DNA from: VGSG01 sp040756375
GTDB taxonomy: Bacteria > Desulfobacterota > Desulfomonilia > Desulfomonilales > Desulfomonilaceae
DNA: 64,000 nucleotides
Assembly (NCBI GenBank): GCA_040756375.1
Contig: JBFLZC010000004.1
Location: 310,001 to 374,000, forward strand
Direction: 5' to 3'
Positions 62,216 to 64,000 of the stretch are shown piece after piece; position 1 is the first letter of the stretch; each line of letters opens with the position of its first letter. The notes under the pieces were generated by a model that was not told where the DNA came from, did not search any database, and worked only from the letters and a program-made list of their open reading frames with translations. Position numbers and translations under genes: made by a program.

Positions 62216-62401
62216 CTAGATATCCTGAACAAGGATGGCTTCTCGAGGGCAAACGGAGACACAGGATTCGCAGCCAAGGCAATCCTGAGGGTTGGCCACG
62301 ACCGTTCGATTCTCATTCTTTTCGAGCACCCCTGTGGGGCATACATCGATGCATTCGTCACACTGATCGCATTTCTTCTCGTCAATTTCGGGCATGTACA
62401 T
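62216..62401 (-). CDS. 2[4Fe-4S] ferredoxin
   Basis: The 61-residue protein has two CxxCxxCxxxCP motifs, CDQCDECIDVCPTGVL and CLGCESCVSVCPREAI. GAGGAGC precedes the ATG at 62401. It is a small low-potential electron carrier of anaerobic metabolism. It converges with scpA. Confidence 0.9.
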   Translation of the reverse strand: MYMPEIDEKKCDQCDECIDVCPTGVLEKNENRTVVANPQDCLGCESCVSVCPREAILVQDI

Positions 62402-62680
62402 CCGATAGCTCCTCGCTCTATGTTGCCCCTCGCAGCGAACTACGCAAGCCTTGGGGATTTCTCCAATATACGCGTGACACGCCCAAAGCGCCAGGGGGTC
62501 GGCTCACCCGCATCACGAATGCGGATGCGAGCGCTCCGTCGCTGTGAGCACGCCCGTCGGGCCATTGACAGCGGAGATTCGCAATGCTAGGCTGGATTTT
62601 GTCGCAACATGAATGCCGACCAATTGATAGCGTCTCCCCGACTTGTCCGACGCTGCTGATTCACGCCTTGAGAGGTCTCC
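62402..62680. other. Divergent intergenic region ferredoxin / bifunctional nuclease
   Basis: This 279-base region contains one good plus-strand promoter (listed separately). No gene is seen. Confidence 0.5.
62565..62593 (+). promoter_or_regulatory. Sigma-70 promoter of the bifunctional-nuclease gene
   Basis: A perfect TTGACA at 62565-62570 and TAGGCT at 62588-62593 with a 17-base spacer lie about 90 bases before the ATG. Confidence 0.6.
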
Positions 62681-63214
62681 ATGAAAGGTCAAAAGAAATT
62701 CCAGGAGATGACCGTGGTAGGCATCGCCTCGGACAATAGGAACATGCAGCCGGTTGTTATCCTAAAGGAAAAGAGCGGGGAGAGAGAACTGTACATATGG
62801 ATCGGCCCTGTGGAGGCTATGGCATTGCAACGAGCAATGAACAAAGAGGTCTTCCAAAGACCCCTCACCCATGAATTGCTCCGCAATATCATGGAGAAGT
62901 CCGGCCTTACCCTGGAACATATCGAGATCGACGACCTGAGGGACCACACGTACTACGCCACGATCTACCTCAAGACCTCCGAGGCAAAACTGCTGACCGT
63001 TGATGCCCGGCCTTCGGACTCGCTGGTTCTTGCCACATGGAGCGGCGTGCCGATCTTCGTCAGCGAGAAGGTAATCGACGGTATGAGCCAAGGAGCCCCG
63101 GAGGAAACCACTCGCCACAAAGTTATCCTCACCCAGGACGATCTGGAACAGAGTGACGAAGAGCTGACTAAAATTCTGGAACGAGTAAATCCCGACGACG
63201 TTGGGAACGCCTAG
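62681..63214 (+). CDS. Bifunctional nuclease (DUF151/BFN) family protein
   Basis: The 177-residue protein has the DUF151 core: VVILKEKSGERELYIWIGPV near residues 25-45, then ALQRAMNKEVFQRPLTHELL and the second half ATIYLKTSEAKLLTVDARPS and DSLVLATWSGVPIFVSEKV. Plant and bacterial members show RNase/DNase activity in vitro, while the physiological role is unclear. GAGAGGT lies six bases before the ATG. The acidic C-terminus extends beyond the domain. Confidence 0.9.
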   Translation: MKGQKKFQEMTVVGIASDNRNMQPVVILKEKSGERELYIWIGPVEAMALQRAMNKEVFQRPLTHELLRNIMEKSGLTLEHIEIDDLRDHTYYATIYLKTSEAKLLTVDARPSDSLVLATWSGVPIFVSEKVIDGMSQGAPEETTRHKVILTQDDLEQSDEELTKILERVNPDDVGNA

Positions 63215-63584
63215 CCAATTCCGCAACCCACCGGAACACTGCAAGAATTATCCCGAACGATTATTGATCGGAATTCCTGCCACTTACCTGAGAATGGTCC
63301 ACTCTCAATAGACGAGGAAGTTCTTGCTCGGTGCCACGGATGTCCGCAGCTCATCCGTGCACGGACGAGTCCCGCGATGCGCGGGACATCCCGCGTCTCG
63401 CGGGATGGCACCAAACTCGTGGGCGCATTATCATATTCCGTTAGCAGGAATGACGGCGGCATCGACCGCATCCGGGGCAAGCGGCCGTATGACACGACAC
63501 CGCAGTGTTCCCCTTTCACTTTACCTCTGGGGATCAAGATGGTAGATTTTCTGGCGAGTGAAGCGCACTCGGTGAGTTATTGAC
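63215..63584. other. Intergenic region with palindromic element
   Basis: Apart from the multi-hairpin element at 63331-63413 there is no convincing gene in these 370 bases. Short frames such as 63324-63545 cross the palindromes and are shadows. Confidence 0.5.
63331..63413. repeat. Multi-hairpin palindromic element
   Basis: Outer arms GGTGCCA (63331-63337) and TGGCACC (63407-63413) enclose three nested stems: CACGGATG/CATCCGTG (63336-63343 with 63353-63360), TCCCGCG/CGCGGGA (63371-63377 with 63381-63387) and ATCCCGCG/CGCGGGAT (63389-63396 with 63400-63407). All stems pair perfectly. It is an 83-base, cloverleaf-like cruciform of the REP/MITE kind. Confidence 0.7.
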
Positions 63585-64000
63585 ATGGTGGCACCCAACG
63601 GCACTCCCAGCACGGCTGGTCCGTTCAGGCTCTTAAAATATTTCATCATCTCCGGGTTTGCGGTGATCGCGGTTGTCACATTCCTGCTGGGGGCATTTCT
63701 TTATACCCGGATGTTGGACACGCTCCTCAAAGGTGCTGAGAATTACGCTCGCTTGCTGGCTGAGAATCTTAATTACAACATCTATAACGGGTTCTATGCC
63801 CCGCTCAAAGCCAGAGGCATCCAGATGGACCTGCGCAAGTGGGATCAATTCGGGTCTCTGGACGCGCTTATCAAAGATGTGACCTACGGCCTGAAGATCG
63901 AACGTATCCGAATCATCGACAAGGATCGCAAGGTTGCTTACAGCACCGAGTATGATCTTATCGGCACGTACGAGCCTGCCGGCTCGCCGTTCGATGAGGC
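63585..64000 (+). CDS. Membrane sensor protein, N-terminal part (cut by window edge)
   Basis: From ATG 63585 the frame is open to the window end (138 residues). A transmembrane segment ISGFAVIAVVTFLLGAFLYT lies near 23-42. A periplasmic region with a helix (LLKGAENYARLLAENLNYNI) and a strand pattern (IERIRIIDKDRKVAYSTEYD) follows, like the sensing domains of histidine kinases or cyclic-di-GMP enzymes. The output domain is outside the window. Confidence 0.65.
   Translation, partial: MVAPNGTPSTAGPFRLLKYFIISGFAVIAVVTFLLGAFLYTRMLDTLLKGAENYARLLAENLNYNIYNGFYAPLKARGIQMDLRKWDQFGSLDALIKDVTYGLKIERIRIIDKDRKVAYSTEYDLIGTYEPAGSPFDE

Overview
The window looks like a chromosomal segment of a GC-rich, Gram-negative, probably anaerobic bacterium. 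The best guess is a Desulfobacterota (former Deltaproteobacteria) lineage near Desulfomonile/Syntrophobacterales; this is inferred from gene content and is not proved. Pointers are a full 13-gene NADH:quinone oxidoreductase operon, ArsA-type ATPases, CstA, a selenoprotein of the glycine/sarcosine/betaine reductase B family, a stand-alone 2[4Fe-4S] ferredoxin and several secreted FecR-domain proteins. No rRNA, CRISPR array or intact transposon is visible. Two tRNA genes are present.

Layout. 1-6945 is part of a surface polysaccharide locus: a GT4 glycosyltransferase cut by the window edge, a secreted protein, a Wzx-like flippase, a PaaK/CapK-like adenylating enzyme, an AsnB-type amidotransferase and a GT2 glycosyltransferase. 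7378-9178 holds a toxin-antitoxin pair, a zinc-ribbon membrane protein, a decayed coding fragment and tRNA-Met. 9377-16677 has a coiled-coil protein, a beta-barrel candidate, a predicted pseudokinase, a GT39-like membrane protein and a thioredoxin-like protein. 16971-21481 is a minus-strand set: cstA, two small paralogues and two ArsA/Get3-like ATPases. The second ATPase carries Asn where the catalytic switch-I Asp normally lies.

23254-31185 pairs a secreted FecR/coiled-coil protein with a divergent operon encoding an ECF sigma factor, a membrane anti-sigma factor with a TolB/CsgG-like outer domain, and a secreted TPR-CHAT protease with both catalytic residues. 31314-37640 is a rearranged region: an alpha/beta hydrolase, a UGA-containing selenoprotein that ordinary ORF calling splits in two, a TetR remnant cut by an amidase gene, a PAS-LuxR regulator, and a second hydrolase lying between two remnants of the same insertion sequence. 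38014-42915 has a FecR/Cys-rich secreted protein and a methyltransferase/ATP-grasp fusion.

43213-57866 is nuoA-B-CD-E-F-G-H-I-J-K-L-M-N, a complete complex I with its NADH-oxidising module. After it come a PQQ-propeller/ankyrin fusion, ispE, tRNA-Gln, a Lys/Ala-rich histone-H1-like protein, an M50 membrane protease, scpA, a ferredoxin, a bifunctional-nuclease-family protein, a multi-hairpin palindromic element and the start of a membrane sensor cut by the window edge.

The strongest candidates for an undescribed system are the cstA/small-pair/ArsA-pair operon and the sigma/anti-sigma/CHAT operon. All identifications come from reading motifs by eye; no database search was run.
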